NCBI GenBank assembly: GCA_003562815.1
Contig: PWTO01000094.1
Span: 1-42,475 of the forward strand
DNA: 42,475 bases
DNA from: Chromatiaceae bacterium
GTDB lineage: Bacteria > Pseudomonadota > Gammaproteobacteria > Chromatiales > Chromatiaceae
Reading direction: 5' to 3'
The translations under genes were made by a program, and so were the position numbers. This document shows positions 30,030-38,480 of this stretch, one piece after another. The number at the start of each line of letters is the position of its first letter. Positions within the stretch are counted from its first letter, which is position 1. The notes beneath the pieces were generated by a model, which was not told the DNA's origin, searched no databases, and worked only from the letters and a program-made list of their open reading frames with translations.

Positions 30030-30046
30030 TGTTACACACTGTAACA
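30030..30046. promoter_or_regulatory. Palindromic operator at the ompR promoter
   Basis: TGTTACACACTGTAACA is a perfect inverted repeat (7-base arms, 3-base spacer). GTAACA is the core of OmpR half-sites. The minus-strand hexamer TATACT at 30052-30057 is a fair -10 box that would start ompR transcription near 30045, inside this element. I infer autoregulation by OmpR. Confidence 0.5.
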
Positions 30047-30198
30047 GCATAAGTATATGCTGAAATACGTTGGGCGTCGGCTGCGGCGATACTCACTGCT
30101 CAGTGATGAGCGAATCAGTACGCATCACACCTGTTTCTGGGCAGCAAGCCTCTTCGGCCGCCTCGACGGAACCCCTCCGTTGCGGCGGCCGTTTTTTT
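30045..30198 (+). ncRNA. Candidate small RNA or attenuated leader
   Basis: This is a non-coding stretch with three elements in a row on the plus strand: an inverted repeat CAGCATA-AGTA-TATGCTG (30045-30062), a second TCACTG-CT-CAGTGA (about 30093-30106), and a strong intrinsic terminator (30155-30198). A possible promoter has TTGTTA at 30029 and AGTATA 17 bases later. No plus-strand gene lies upstream for more than 5 kb, so the terminator must serve a short transcript starting here. It may be an independent small RNA or a terminated leader of the SOUL gene starting at 30322. No known RNA family was recognised. The remaining 120 bases to the SOUL gene hold nothing I can identify. Confidence 0.4.
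30155..30198 (+). terminator. Rho-independent terminator, plus strand
   Basis: CGGCCGCC pairs with GGCGGCCG, with an inner ACGG/CCGT stem and a seven-base loop, followed at once by seven T. There is no matching A-run on the other side, so it acts on plus-strand transcripts only. Confidence 0.85.
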
Positions 30199-30321
30199 GT
30201 CTCGCGCACCCGAGCACCAAGTGCGTGGCCCGCGCCGGTTTGACGGTGGACAACGCACGCGTGCGCTCGGCATGGTTGAATCGCCGGTCAGCTCGTTGAC
30301 AGACCGGTTTTGAAGCTTGAC

Positions 30322-30966
30322 ATGAAACGCAAAGCGCTGATCGCGATCGCGGCCCTGATCCCGCTGGTGATGATAGCCATTGCGCTCGTCTCATTGCCAG
30401 AGCCCGATTTCGAGGTCGTCGCCGAGGGCGATGGGTTCGAGCTGCGCCGCTATCCCCCCTTCAATGTCGCCCAGGTCCAAGTCAGCGCTGACTTCGAGCA
30501 CGCTAGCAAGCGCGCCTTCGAGCCTCTTGTCGGTTACATCCAGGGTGGAAACCGTGGAGGGCGCAACCTGCCGATGCTGGCGCCTGTCAATCAACAGCCG
30601 CTGGATGAGGCGCCTGCATCTGCGCTCACAGCGACAGCGGCGGAGCAAGCCTGGCGAGTCCAGTTCGTGATGCCGAAGGAATATTCGCTGTCTTATCTGC
30701 CGGCGCCGGCCGACGAGCGGGTCTCGCTACAGCGGCTGCCGACACGACTGCTGGCTGTCCACCGCTATCGTGGCGGTTGGGGCGAAGCGCGTTACCGTGA
30801 GCAGGAGGCCGCACTTTTAGAGGCGCTCGCGGCGAGCGGCGCAACAATCATCGGCGCGCCGATCTTCGCGCGCTACAATGCCCCCTTCGTGCCTGGGTTC
30901 TTGCGCCGCAATGAGGTCTTGGTCGAGGTCGCCGATGATAGATCGGCAGCGTTCGCACGCGACTGA
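30322..30966 (+). CDS. SOUL heme-binding family protein, membrane-anchored
   Basis: A 214-residue protein with an N-terminal hydrophobic anchor or signal (residues 5-26, KALIAIAALIPLVMIAIAL) and a SOUL domain. Family features are FEVVAEGDGFELRRYPPFNV, QFVMPKEYSLSYLPAP and FARYNAPFVPGFLRRNEVLV at the end. The ATG at 30322 is chosen because it starts the anchor directly. It should be periplasmic or membrane-attached. Heme binding is known for eukaryotic members; the bacterial role is unsettled. An alpha/beta hydrolase gene follows 85 bases later. Confidence 0.85.
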   Translation: MKRKALIAIAALIPLVMIAIALVSLPEPDFEVVAEGDGFELRRYPPFNVAQVQVSADFEHASKRAFEPLVGYIQGGNRGGRNLPMLAPVNQQPLDEAPASALTATAAEQAWRVQFVMPKEYSLSYLPAPADERVSLQRLPTRLLAVHRYRGGWGEARYREQEAALLEALAASGATIIGAPIFARYNAPFVPGFLRRNEVLVEVADDRSAAFARD

Positions 30967-31051
30967 ATCGGCGCCCGGCACGCTGGGTCGAACCGGCCTT
31001 GAACGGCTGCTTCTGGAAACTTTCGCTACTCTAAAGTATTAGGTGAATCCC

Positions 31052-31999
31052 ATGTCCGTAGTCACGGGAGCGCGTGTCGATGACGGCTTCGGCCAGCACA
31101 CAAGGGTCGATGAGGCACCGATGCGCCGGCAGGTCGAACTGCCCGAGGCCTTGGAGGCCACGCGCGATTGCTTTGCGACCTCGCATCTGAAAGAGATCAG
31201 TTACTACGTCGGCGGGCCCGAGGACGGCCAGCCCTTGGTGCTACTGCACAGCATTAACGCCGCCCCGAGCGCCTTCGAGATGAAGCCGCTCTACGATCAC
31301 TACTGCACCACCCGTCGGGTCTATGTGCCGGAGCTGCCGGGCTTCGGTTTCTCCGATCGCAGCGATCGGCCCTACTCGCCGGAACTCTATGCCAACGCGA
31401 TCAACGCCTTCTTGACCAACGTGGTGCAGAAGCCGGCGGATGTGATCGCCTTCTCGCTCAGCAGCGAATTCGCCGCACGCGCCGCGCTGAGCGCCAGCGA
31501 GCGCTTCCTGAGCCTGAGTCTGCTCTCGCCGACCGGCTTTAGCGCGCGCAAGCTGCCCTCCGGCGGTGTCGGCCGGGCAATGCATGGGGTGTTCACCCTG
31601 CCCGGACTCGGCCAGGGGCTGTATCGGTTGCTCACCAAGCGTGCGAGCATCCGCTACTTCTTGCAGCGCAGCTATGTCGGCAAGCCGCCGGAGGCGATGG
31701 TCGAGTACGCCTATGCGACCTCGCACCAGGTCGACGCGCGGCACGCGCCCTATCGTTTCCTCGCCGGTCAACTGTTTAGCCGAGAAGCAACCGAGACGCT
31801 GTACGCGAAGCTCCAGGTGCCGGTGCTCGTGCTCTACGATCGCGATGCCAATGTCGGCTTCGATCTGTTGCCCGCACTCGTCGCCAGCCATCCGAACTGG
31901 ACGGCGGTGCGCATCGAGCCGACGCTGGGTATTCCGCACTGGGAGCGCACCGCCGATTGCGTCGCGGCGCTGGACGCCTTTTGGGCGAAGCAGGATTGA
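31052..31999 (+). CDS. Alpha/beta hydrolase fold protein
   Basis: A 315-residue protein of the alpha/beta hydrolase fold. The oxyanion strand reads PLVLLHSINAAPSAFEMKP and the cap entry is VPELPGFGFSDRSDRPYS. The nucleophile elbow is DVIAFSLSSEF, so Ser 135 is in an A-x-S-x-S setting instead of G-x-S-x-G. The acid may be an Asp in YDRDANVGF and the base the His in GIPHWERT. The ATG at 31052 has AGGTGA just upstream. It sits between the SOUL gene and menF, but it is not the expected MenH, which is at the end of the window. Substrate unknown. Confidence 0.8.
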   Translation: MSVVTGARVDDGFGQHTRVDEAPMRRQVELPEALEATRDCFATSHLKEISYYVGGPEDGQPLVLLHSINAAPSAFEMKPLYDHYCTTRRVYVPELPGFGFSDRSDRPYSPELYANAINAFLTNVVQKPADVIAFSLSSEFAARAALSASERFLSLSLLSPTGFSARKLPSGGVGRAMHGVFTLPGLGQGLYRLLTKRASIRYFLQRSYVGKPPEAMVEYAYATSHQVDARHAPYRFLAGQLFSREATETLYAKLQVPVLVLYDRDANVGFDLLPALVASHPNWTAVRIEPTLGIPHWERTADCVAALDAFWAKQD

Positions 32000-32083
32000 G
32001 GCTAGGGCGGCAGGCGTTTCGCCGCGCGCGGTTCGGGCGCCAGCCTCCTTTGGCCGACCGGGCATCGCGGCTCAAGCTAGGCC

Positions 32084-33520
32084 GTGCCCGCCCGCAGGAC
32101 ACGTGTTGACGTGCTCGCTCCACTGCAAGTGCTTGACCAACTGAAGGCCAGGCTCGCCGAGAGCGTCGCGATGCTGCCGCTCGCCTCGGCGCAAGGGGCC
32201 GGCGAGGCTGCAGGGCCGGGTCTGGTCTCGCTGCTGCTGGCGCTCCCGCGCGTGCCCAGCGCGTTGCCGCAGCTCGCCGGGGCGCAGTTCCAGTTTCGCC
32301 ATGTGCATCGAAACGAGCTGCGCGCCGGCTATGGCATAGCCGCCGAATGGCGCGCGGAAGGCGCCGATCGGCTCCGTCATCTGGCCGCCTCGGGGCGAGC
32401 ACTGCGCGCCCATTGGCATCGCGCCGATCCCGACGAAACCGGCTTCGAGGCCTTTGCGATGCTCGGCTTCGCGGCAAATTCCGACCCATCGCCGATGATC
32501 GAGGATCATCTGCCAAATGCCTTGCTCTGGGTACCCGAGGTCGGTGTGCGGGCCAGTGACGGCGCGGCTGCGCTGGTGCTCTCGGCCCCCCACCAGAGCA
32601 CGGCCGAGGCCCTACGACAGCGCTGGAGCGCGGCGCTCGATGCGCTGGTGCCGTTGCTCTATCGTCCGGTCGAGGGGCCACGCATGGCGGCGAGTCTCAG
32701 CCGCGAGTTTGCCGAGCCGGATCGGTCAGGCTGGGCGGAGCTGGTCGATGCGGCGCTGCGCGCGATCGACGCCGACTCACTGCAGAAAGTGGTGTTGTCG
32801 CGGCGCCTGGATGTGACCGGTACTCGCGGTTTCGATGTCGATCGGCTGCTCGGTGCGCTGAGCTGTTTGTTTCCCTCCTGTCAGGTGGTCAACCTGCGTC
32901 GGCATGGCTCGAGCTTTATCGCCGCAACGCCGGAGCGTCTGCTCAGTCAGCAGGGCCGTTTGCTCGAAGTCGATGCGATTGCTGGCACTGCAGATCGCGA
33001 CGAGGATACCGCCGCCGATGCCGCCTTGGGCAAGGCCTTGCGGGCATCGGACAAGAATTTGCGCGAGCATCGGTTCGTCATCGATGCGATCCGCGACGCA
33101 TTGCAGCCCTGTTGTCGCGACATCCAGGCCCCGGCTGAGCCGCAGCTGATGCAGTTGAGTAATGCGCAGCATCTCTGGAGCCCGATCTGCGCCCGTGTCG
33201 ATGCCGGCATCGATCTCTTTGAATTGGCCGAGCGTCTGCATCCCACGCCCGCCACCAACGGCCAGCCTCGGCGTAGCGCGAGCGCCTGGCTGGCCCAGGG
33301 CGAGCCATTCGAGCGCGGCTGGTACACCGGCGCTGCGGGCACCCTGGAGCCCGATCTCAGTGGTGAGCTGTGGGTGCTGCTGCGCTGCGCGCGCGTCTGT
33401 GGCAACCGCGCCGAGCTTTACGCGGGCGCGGGCATCGTCGCCGGCCCCGATCCCGCGACCGAGTGGGATGAGACCGAGGCCAAGCTGCGCGCCATGCTCA
33501 GTGCATTGCAGTACGCGTGA
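32084..33520 (+). CDS. menF: Isochorismate synthase (menaquinone type)
   Basis: A 478-residue chorismate-binding enzyme that converts chorismate to isochorismate, the first step of menaquinone synthesis. The C-terminal catalytic half has LQKVVLSRRLDV, FIAATPERLLS, VDAIAGTADRDED, LHPTPATNGQPR and GWYTGAAGTLEPDL, as in MenF/EntC. The N-terminal half is weakly conserved. The start is uncertain: GTG at 32084 or a GTG about nine codons later; neither has a strong ribosome site. The stop overlaps the menD start (GTGA), which ties it to menaquinone rather than siderophore synthesis. Confidence 0.93.
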   Translation: MPARRTRVDVLAPLQVLDQLKARLAESVAMLPLASAQGAGEAAGPGLVSLLLALPRVPSALPQLAGAQFQFRHVHRNELRAGYGIAAEWRAEGADRLRHLAASGRALRAHWHRADPDETGFEAFAMLGFAANSDPSPMIEDHLPNALLWVPEVGVRASDGAAALVLSAPHQSTAEALRQRWSAALDALVPLLYRPVEGPRMAASLSREFAEPDRSGWAELVDAALRAIDADSLQKVVLSRRLDVTGTRGFDVDRLLGALSCLFPSCQVVNLRRHGSSFIAATPERLLSQQGRLLEVDAIAGTADRDEDTAADAALGKALRASDKNLREHRFVIDAIRDALQPCCRDIQAPAEPQLMQLSNAQHLWSPICARVDAGIDLFELAERLHPTPATNGQPRRSASAWLAQGEPFERGWYTGAAGTLEPDLSGELWVLLRCARVCGNRAELYAGAGIVAGPDPATEWDETEAKLRAMLSALQYA

Positions 33521-35364
33521 GCCAGTCAGCACGGCAACCGCCGATCTCAACGGATGCGCCAGCCGCGCATGCGGTATCGACTCTGTCGATCGGCTGCCTC
33601 AACCTGCGCTGGGCCTATGCGCTGCTTGCGGGGATGGTCGCAACCGGGCTGGAGCAACTGGTGCTCTCGCCGGGTGCGCGCTCGACGCCGCTGCTGATCG
33701 CCGCGCAGCGCCTCGAGGCCGCTGGTCGGCTCCGCTTGACCCCGATCCTGGACGAGCGCAGCGCCGCCTTTTTCGCCCTCGGACTGGCGCGCGCGACCTT
33801 GCGCCCGGTGGCGCTGCTCGCCACCTCGGGCAGTGCGCTAGCGCATTGGTATCCGGCCGTGATCGAGGCCTCCGAGGCCGGGCTGCCATTGCTGCTGCTG
33901 TCGGCGGATCGCCCGCCACGGCTGCACGGCTGGGGCGCCAATCAGACCATCGATCAGACGCGGCTGTTCGGCGCCTTCGTGCGCGCCTTCCATGATCTCG
34001 GCTTGCCCCAAGCAGCGCCGGCGGCGCTCAAGGCGCAGTACGCGCTCGGCCGTCGCGTGGCGCTGGTCAGCTCCAGCAAGCGGCCGGGGCCGGTGCATCT
34101 GAATCTGCCGTTCGACGAGCCGCTGGTGCCAGAGGCCGATTGCGCCGAGCCCTTGGCTGAACGGGTGATGCCCCAAGCGGGCCTTGGCACGGTTGGACTG
34201 GAGGTGAAGCGCCTCGATTGGCCGGCCGGCCGGGGCCTGATCCTCTGCGGCCCTGGCGCCGAGCCGCGCACGCCGGTGAGTCGGGCCACGCAGCCGAGTC
34301 TGTCGCAAGCGCTCTGGCGTTGCGCCGAAGCCCTGGCACTGCCCGTGCTCGTCGATCCGCTCTCCGGGCTACGCGGCGGCGCGCTCGGCGAGACGCCTAT
34401 CGGCCCCTATCGCATCAGCGCCTATGATGCCTTCTTGCGCAACCCCGCCGTGGCGCGCGCGCTGCGCCCGGACTGGGTGCTGCGCCTCGGGCGCGCGCCG
34501 GTCTCCAAGGTGCTCGGCCAATGGCTCGAGGGTGTGCCATCGATCTTGGTCTCGGAAACCGGCGCCTGGTCCGATCCGAGCCATGATGCGCTGCGCCAGC
34601 TCGAATACCCGGCGGCGGCGGTGTGCGATGCGCTGCGCGTAGAGGGCTTGGTCAAGCCCCGCCCCGATTGGCTGGTCCATTGGTGTGCGATCGAGCAACA
34701 TGCTTGGCGACTCGCCGACCTTCAGAGGCCAACATGGCCTTGGAGTGAGGTGCAGGCGATCCAGGCACTGAAGGCCGCGATCCCCGACGGCGAGGCGCTG
34801 TTCTGCGCCAACTCGATGCCAATCCGCCAGCTCGATACCTGGTGGCGTGCCGACGGGCGGCGGGTGACACTGCTCGGCAATCGCGGGGCGAGTGGGATCG
34901 ATGGCTATCTCTCGACGCTGGCTGGGCTGACTCAGGCCGGGCTGCCCTGCTGGGGGCTGGCGGGAGATCTTTCGCTCTGCCACGATCTCAGTGGGCTGTT
35001 GTTGGCGGCGCGGCTCGACCGTCCGCTGCTAGTGCTGAATAATGGCGGCGGCCATATCTTCGACTATCTGCCGCAGCGCGAACTGCCCGATTACGAGCGA
35101 CTCTGGCAGACGCCCCAAGCGCTCGACCTCCAGGCGCTGGCCGCGCTCGGCGGTGTGCGGCACTGGCGGGTCGAGGATGGCGATCAATTGGAGTGCGCCC
35201 TGGGTGAAGTTGGGCTGGGGCCGGGTCTGATCGAATGCGTGATCGACCCGCAAATCAGTCGCCGTGTGCACCTGGCTTTCTGGGAAGAGATGCGGCGGGC
35301 CGACTTTCCCGATGCGGCACCGGTTCACCAACAGGTACACGAAGGCGTCCATCGCGCGCCTTGA
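33517..35364 (+). CDS. menD: 2-succinyl-5-enolpyruvyl-6-hydroxy-3-cyclohexene-1-carboxylate synthase
   Basis: A 615-residue thiamine-diphosphate enzyme that joins 2-oxoglutarate to isochorismate. The N-terminal part has LVLSPGARSTPLLIAAQRL and ILDERSAAFFALGLAR with the catalytic Glu. The binding end has LLGNRGASGIDGYLSTLAGL, LAGDLSLCHDLSGLL and LNNGGGHIFDYLPQ, where the ThDP pyrophosphate and magnesium bind. The start is the GTG overlapping the menF stop; this gives an N-terminus about 25 residues longer than the conserved region, so a later start is possible. menB follows after 24 bases. Confidence 0.96.
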   Translation: MSQSARQPPISTDAPAAHAVSTLSIGCLNLRWAYALLAGMVATGLEQLVLSPGARSTPLLIAAQRLEAAGRLRLTPILDERSAAFFALGLARATLRPVALLATSGSALAHWYPAVIEASEAGLPLLLLSADRPPRLHGWGANQTIDQTRLFGAFVRAFHDLGLPQAAPAALKAQYALGRRVALVSSSKRPGPVHLNLPFDEPLVPEADCAEPLAERVMPQAGLGTVGLEVKRLDWPAGRGLILCGPGAEPRTPVSRATQPSLSQALWRCAEALALPVLVDPLSGLRGGALGETPIGPYRISAYDAFLRNPAVARALRPDWVLRLGRAPVSKVLGQWLEGVPSILVSETGAWSDPSHDALRQLEYPAAAVCDALRVEGLVKPRPDWLVHWCAIEQHAWRLADLQRPTWPWSEVQAIQALKAAIPDGEALFCANSMPIRQLDTWWRADGRRVTLLGNRGASGIDGYLSTLAGLTQAGLPCWGLAGDLSLCHDLSGLLLAARLDRPLLVLNNGGGHIFDYLPQRELPDYERLWQTPQALDLQALAALGGVRHWRVEDGDQLECALGEVGLGPGLIECVIDPQISRRVHLAFWEEMRRADFPDAAPVHQQVHEGVHRAP

Positions 35365-35388
35365 TCAAGAGCAATTCACGGATCACGC

Positions 35389-36237
35389 ATGAACGACGAG
35401 CAACAACAGCACCGACCGATCACCTGGGAAGCCGTGACCGAACCCGGCTATCAGGACATCCTGATGCATCGCGCCGAGGGCATCGCCAAGCTCACCATCA
35501 ATCGTCCCGAGGTGCGCAATGCGTTCCGCCCGGAGACCGTGCTCGAGCTGATCGACGCCTTCCATCGAGCCCATTTGGACCCCGAGGTGGGCGTCATCAT
35601 CCTCACCGGTGCCGGCGAACTGGCGTTTTGCTCCGGCGGCGATCAGCGCATCCGCGGCGAGGGCGGCTACCGCGATGCGGCCGGCACCGAGCATCTGAAC
35701 GTCCTCGAGCTGCAGCGCCAGATCCGCACGCTGCCGAAGCCGGTGGTGGCGATGGTGGCCGGCTACGCGATCGGTGGCGGCCATGTGCTGCATCTGATCT
35801 GCGATCTGACCATCGCTGCCGAGAACGCCCGCTTTGGCCAGACTGGGCCCAAGGTCGGCAGCTTCGATGCCGGCTTCGGCGCCGGGCAGATGGCGCGCAC
35901 CATTGGCCTCAAGCGTGCCAAAGAAATCTGGTTTTTGTGCCGTCAGTACGATGCTCAGGAAGCGCTGCAGATGGGGCTGGTCAATACGGTGGTGCCGCTG
36001 GCCGAGCTGGAGGCGACCACGATCGACTGGTGTCGACGGATGCTGCGTCACTCGCCGACCGCGTTGCGTCTGCTCAAGGCCGCGTTCAATGCCGACAGCG
36101 ATGGTCTGGCCGGCATCCAAGAGCTGGCCGGCAATGCGACCGGCTTGTTCTATCAGACCGCCGAGGCACAAGAGGGACGCGATGCTTTCCTCGAGAAGCG
36201 CGCGCCAGACTTTGGGCCGTTTCGGCGCCGTCCATAA
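35389..36237 (+). CDS. menB: 1,4-dihydroxy-2-naphthoyl-CoA synthase
   Basis: A 282-residue crotonase-fold enzyme that closes the naphthoquinone ring from o-succinylbenzoyl-CoA. It begins [20 protein letters not shown] as in other MenB proteins. Further signatures are ITINRPE-like [49 protein letters not shown] and [18 protein letters not shown], with [12 protein letters not shown] at the end. The ATG at 35389 has no striking ribosome site but fits the family start. It is the third men gene in the row. Confidence 0.98.
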   Translation: MNDEQQQHRPITWEAVTEPGYQDILMHRAEGIAKLTINRPEVRNAFRPETVLELIDAFHRAHLDPEVGVIILTGAGELAFCSGGDQRIRGEGGYRDAAGTEHLNVLELQRQIRTLPKPVVAMVAGYAIGGGHVLHLICDLTIAAENARFGQTGPKVGSFDAGFGAGQMARTIGLKRAKEIWFLCRQYDAQEALQMGLVNTVVPLAELEATTIDWCRRMLRHSPTALRLLKAAFNADSDGLAGIQELAGNATGLFYQTAEAQEGRDAFLEKRAPDFGPFRRRP

Positions 36238-36343
36238 TCGCTGTCCATTGTCGGCGTCCCGTGCCCGCGTCCAGGTTCATAGTCGCTGTCTTCGAGGGGC
36301 CACTGATCGGCCTCTGAGCGCAAGGTCTTTGCAGGCAATTGTT

Positions 36344-37270
36344 ATGGAATCGACTCGTCAAACATCGGTGCCAGCGAGCGGCGTCTCCCCGCCCAACGCG
36401 CGACTGCGGCGCTGGATCGAGGCCGCGCGACCGCGCACCCTGCCGCTGGCGCTCTCGCCGGTGCTGGCGGGGTTGTTCCTGGCGATGGCCCAGAGCGGAC
36501 AGTTGGCGCTTTTCACGGCACTGGCGACGCTGCTCGCGGCGGCGGGTATCCAGATCGGCACCAATCTGCACAACGATGCCGCCGACTTCGAGCGTGGCAC
36601 CGATACCGCCGATCGGCTCGGGCCGCCGCGCGCTGCGGCACAAGGCTGGTTCAGCGCCACGCAGGTCAAGCGCGCCGCGCATCTGGTGTTCCTGACCAGT
36701 TTCCTGCTCGGGCTGCTGCTGGTACTGCGCGGTGGCTGGCCGATCTTCGCGCTCGGGGTCGCCGCGATCGCCTCCGGCTATGCCTATACCAGCGGCCCCA
36801 AACCGATCGCCTATGGCCCCTATGGCGAGCTGTTCGTGCTCGCGTTCTTCGGCATCGCTGCCGTCGGCGGCACCTATTACCTGCAGACGCTGAGCCTGTC
36901 GCTGCAGGCCATCGTGCTCGGCAGCGCGCTTGGGCTGCCAGCGGCGGCGGTGCTGCTGCTCAACAACTATCGCGATTTCGAGACCGACAGGATCGCCGGT
37001 CGGCGCACCCTTTGCCATCTGCTCGGTCGCCCGAAGGCACGCGTGGTCTATGCGTTGCTGCTGCTGAGCCCGATTCCGCCGCTGATGCTCGGCGGACTGC
37101 CCATGCAAGGTTGGCCACTGCTGCTGGCATTGCCGCTGGCGGCGCTGCTGATCCGCCAGCTCTGGCGCAGCGAGGGGCGCGCGCTGAATCAGCTGTTGGC
37201 TCGCACCGGGCAGTACCAATTGGCGTTGACGCTGCTGCTCGGGCTGGGATTGCTGCTCGACGCCTGGTGA
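36344..37270 (+). CDS. menA: 1,4-dihydroxy-2-naphthoate polyprenyltransferase
   Basis: A 308-residue integral membrane UbiA-family enzyme that attaches the prenyl chain to 1,4-dihydroxy-2-naphthoate, giving demethylmenaquinone. It begins ARLRRWIEAARPRTLPLALS after about 22 residues. The first Asp-rich motif is NLHNDAADFERGTDTADR, the second is LLLNNYRDFETDRIAGRRT. GYAYTSGPKPIAYGPYGEL is typical of MenA. About eight hydrophobic helices are visible. The ATG at 36344 follows a 106-base gap after menB with a pair of short direct repeats. Confidence 0.96.
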   Translation: MESTRQTSVPASGVSPPNARLRRWIEAARPRTLPLALSPVLAGLFLAMAQSGQLALFTALATLLAAAGIQIGTNLHNDAADFERGTDTADRLGPPRAAAQGWFSATQVKRAAHLVFLTSFLLGLLLVLRGGWPIFALGVAAIASGYAYTSGPKPIAYGPYGELFVLAFFGIAAVGGTYYLQTLSLSLQAIVLGSALGLPAAAVLLLNNYRDFETDRIAGRRTLCHLLGRPKARVVYALLLLSPIPPLMLGGLPMQGWPLLLALPLAALLIRQLWRSEGRALNQLLARTGQYQLALTLLLGLGLLLDAW

Positions 37271-37343
37271 GTCTGCGCTTCGGAGAAGCCAGGCTGAAAC
37301 CCGAATCCCTGCAGCTTCTTCGACTCCGTGACTGAGTGCCCCA

Positions 37344-38480
37344 ATGACGCCGCGACTGCTGCTGACGCCCTACCGGCTGCCCTTGCGCGCGCCCTGGCGC
37401 AGCGCGCATGGCCTTCGCCGTGAGCGTGAGGGCTGGCTGGTGCAGGCGCATTGGCAAGACTGTTGTGGCTACGGCGATTGCGCACCCTTACCCGAGGCGG
37501 GAACCGAACCCTCGATCGCCGCTGCAAAACGCTTGTCGATCTGGCTGCGAGATCATGGTCAGTCCAGCCTGGAGACGCAGCTTGCCGTGCTCGAGCGGCG
37601 GATCCCGTCGCCCACGCCAGCCGCTGATGCGGCATTGGAGACGGCCTTGCTCGATCTGTCCGCGCGCCTCTGTGGCCTGCCGCTGTCTGAGTCTCTCGTG
37701 AGCGGGCAGCGAGAAGCACAAGATCAAGAACAAGCGCTCAAGCCGGGGTCGGAGATCGAACTCAACGCCGCGCTTGGCGCCGTTGCCGATCTGCAGCCCG
37801 ATCGGCTCGACCGGGCGCTGGCCGTCGGCTTTCGGGTATTGAAGGTCAAGGTTGGGGTGGCGCCGATCGACCGCGAACTCGAGGCGATTCGGCATCTCAG
37901 CGCGCAGTTGCCCACTGATGTGCGCTTGCGACTGGATGCGAACCGTGCCTGGTCGCTGGCAACGACAGCCAAGCTGATAGACGCGCTACGACCGATCGCG
38001 AGCCGGATCGAGTGCCTTGAGGAGCCCTGTGCTGAGGCCACTGACATCCAGCTTCGCACCCTGCAGGCGCAGGCCCCCTTTGCGTTGGCGCTCGACGAGT
38101 CCTTGCCGGCGCGCGGCTGGCCGCTCGATCCGGAGCAACTGCCGCTGCGCCGCTTAGTGCTGAAACCGGGCGTCATCGGCGGCCTCCGACCAACCCTGTC
38201 GCTAGCGCGCCGCGCTCAGGCTGCGGGCCTGGAGGTCGTGATCACCAGTCTGATCGAATCCGCCGCTGGACTCTGGAGCAGCGCCCAGCTGGCAGCAGCG
38301 ACGGGCTCGACGCTCGCGCACGGACTCGCGACCGCCGATTGGCTCGCGGCGGATTTGGGTCCAACACCCGCGATTCAGGCAGGCCGTCTCCAATTGCCAA
38401 CTTGTCCGGGAAGCGGCTTCGTGCACGCCGATGCATCCGCCAAGCAAAAATTAGGACGCGGTTGCTCGCCCCGGCTCTGA
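37344..38480 (+). CDS. menC: o-Succinylbenzoate synthase
   Basis: A 378-residue enolase-superfamily enzyme that dehydrates the MenH product to o-succinylbenzoate. Active-site parts are RVLKVKVGVAP (catalytic Lys), LRLDANRAWS, CLEEPCAEATD, ALDESLPARGW and LVLKPGVIGGLR (second Lys). A MenC usually ends soon after PTCPGSGF; here about 20 more residues follow (HADASAKQKLGRGCSPRL), reading into and overlapping the 3' end of the convergent ATPase-nuclease gene by 30 bases. The tail may be an insertion scar. Confidence 0.93.
   Translation: MTPRLLLTPYRLPLRAPWRSAHGLRREREGWLVQAHWQDCCGYGDCAPLPEAGTEPSIAAAKRLSIWLRDHGQSSLETQLAVLERRIPSPTPAADAALETALLDLSARLCGLPLSESLVSGQREAQDQEQALKPGSEIELNAALGAVADLQPDRLDRALAVGFRVLKVKVGVAPIDRELEAIRHLSAQLPTDVRLRLDANRAWSLATTAKLIDALRPIASRIECLEEPCAEATDIQLRTLQAQAPFALALDESLPARGWPLDPEQLPLRRLVLKPGVIGGLRPTLSLARRAQAAGLEVVITSLIESAAGLWSSAQLAAATGSTLAHGLATADWLAADLGPTPAIQAGRLQLPTCPGSGFVHADASAKQKLGRGCSPRL

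Noticed and set aside
30057-30299. 80-codon plus-strand frame in the ompR-SOUL gap
   Set aside because: It runs straight through the intrinsic terminator and inverted repeats and has no homology.
32098-32116. CACGTG near the menF start as another parS site
   Set aside because: The flanking bases do not match GTTCC/GGAAC.
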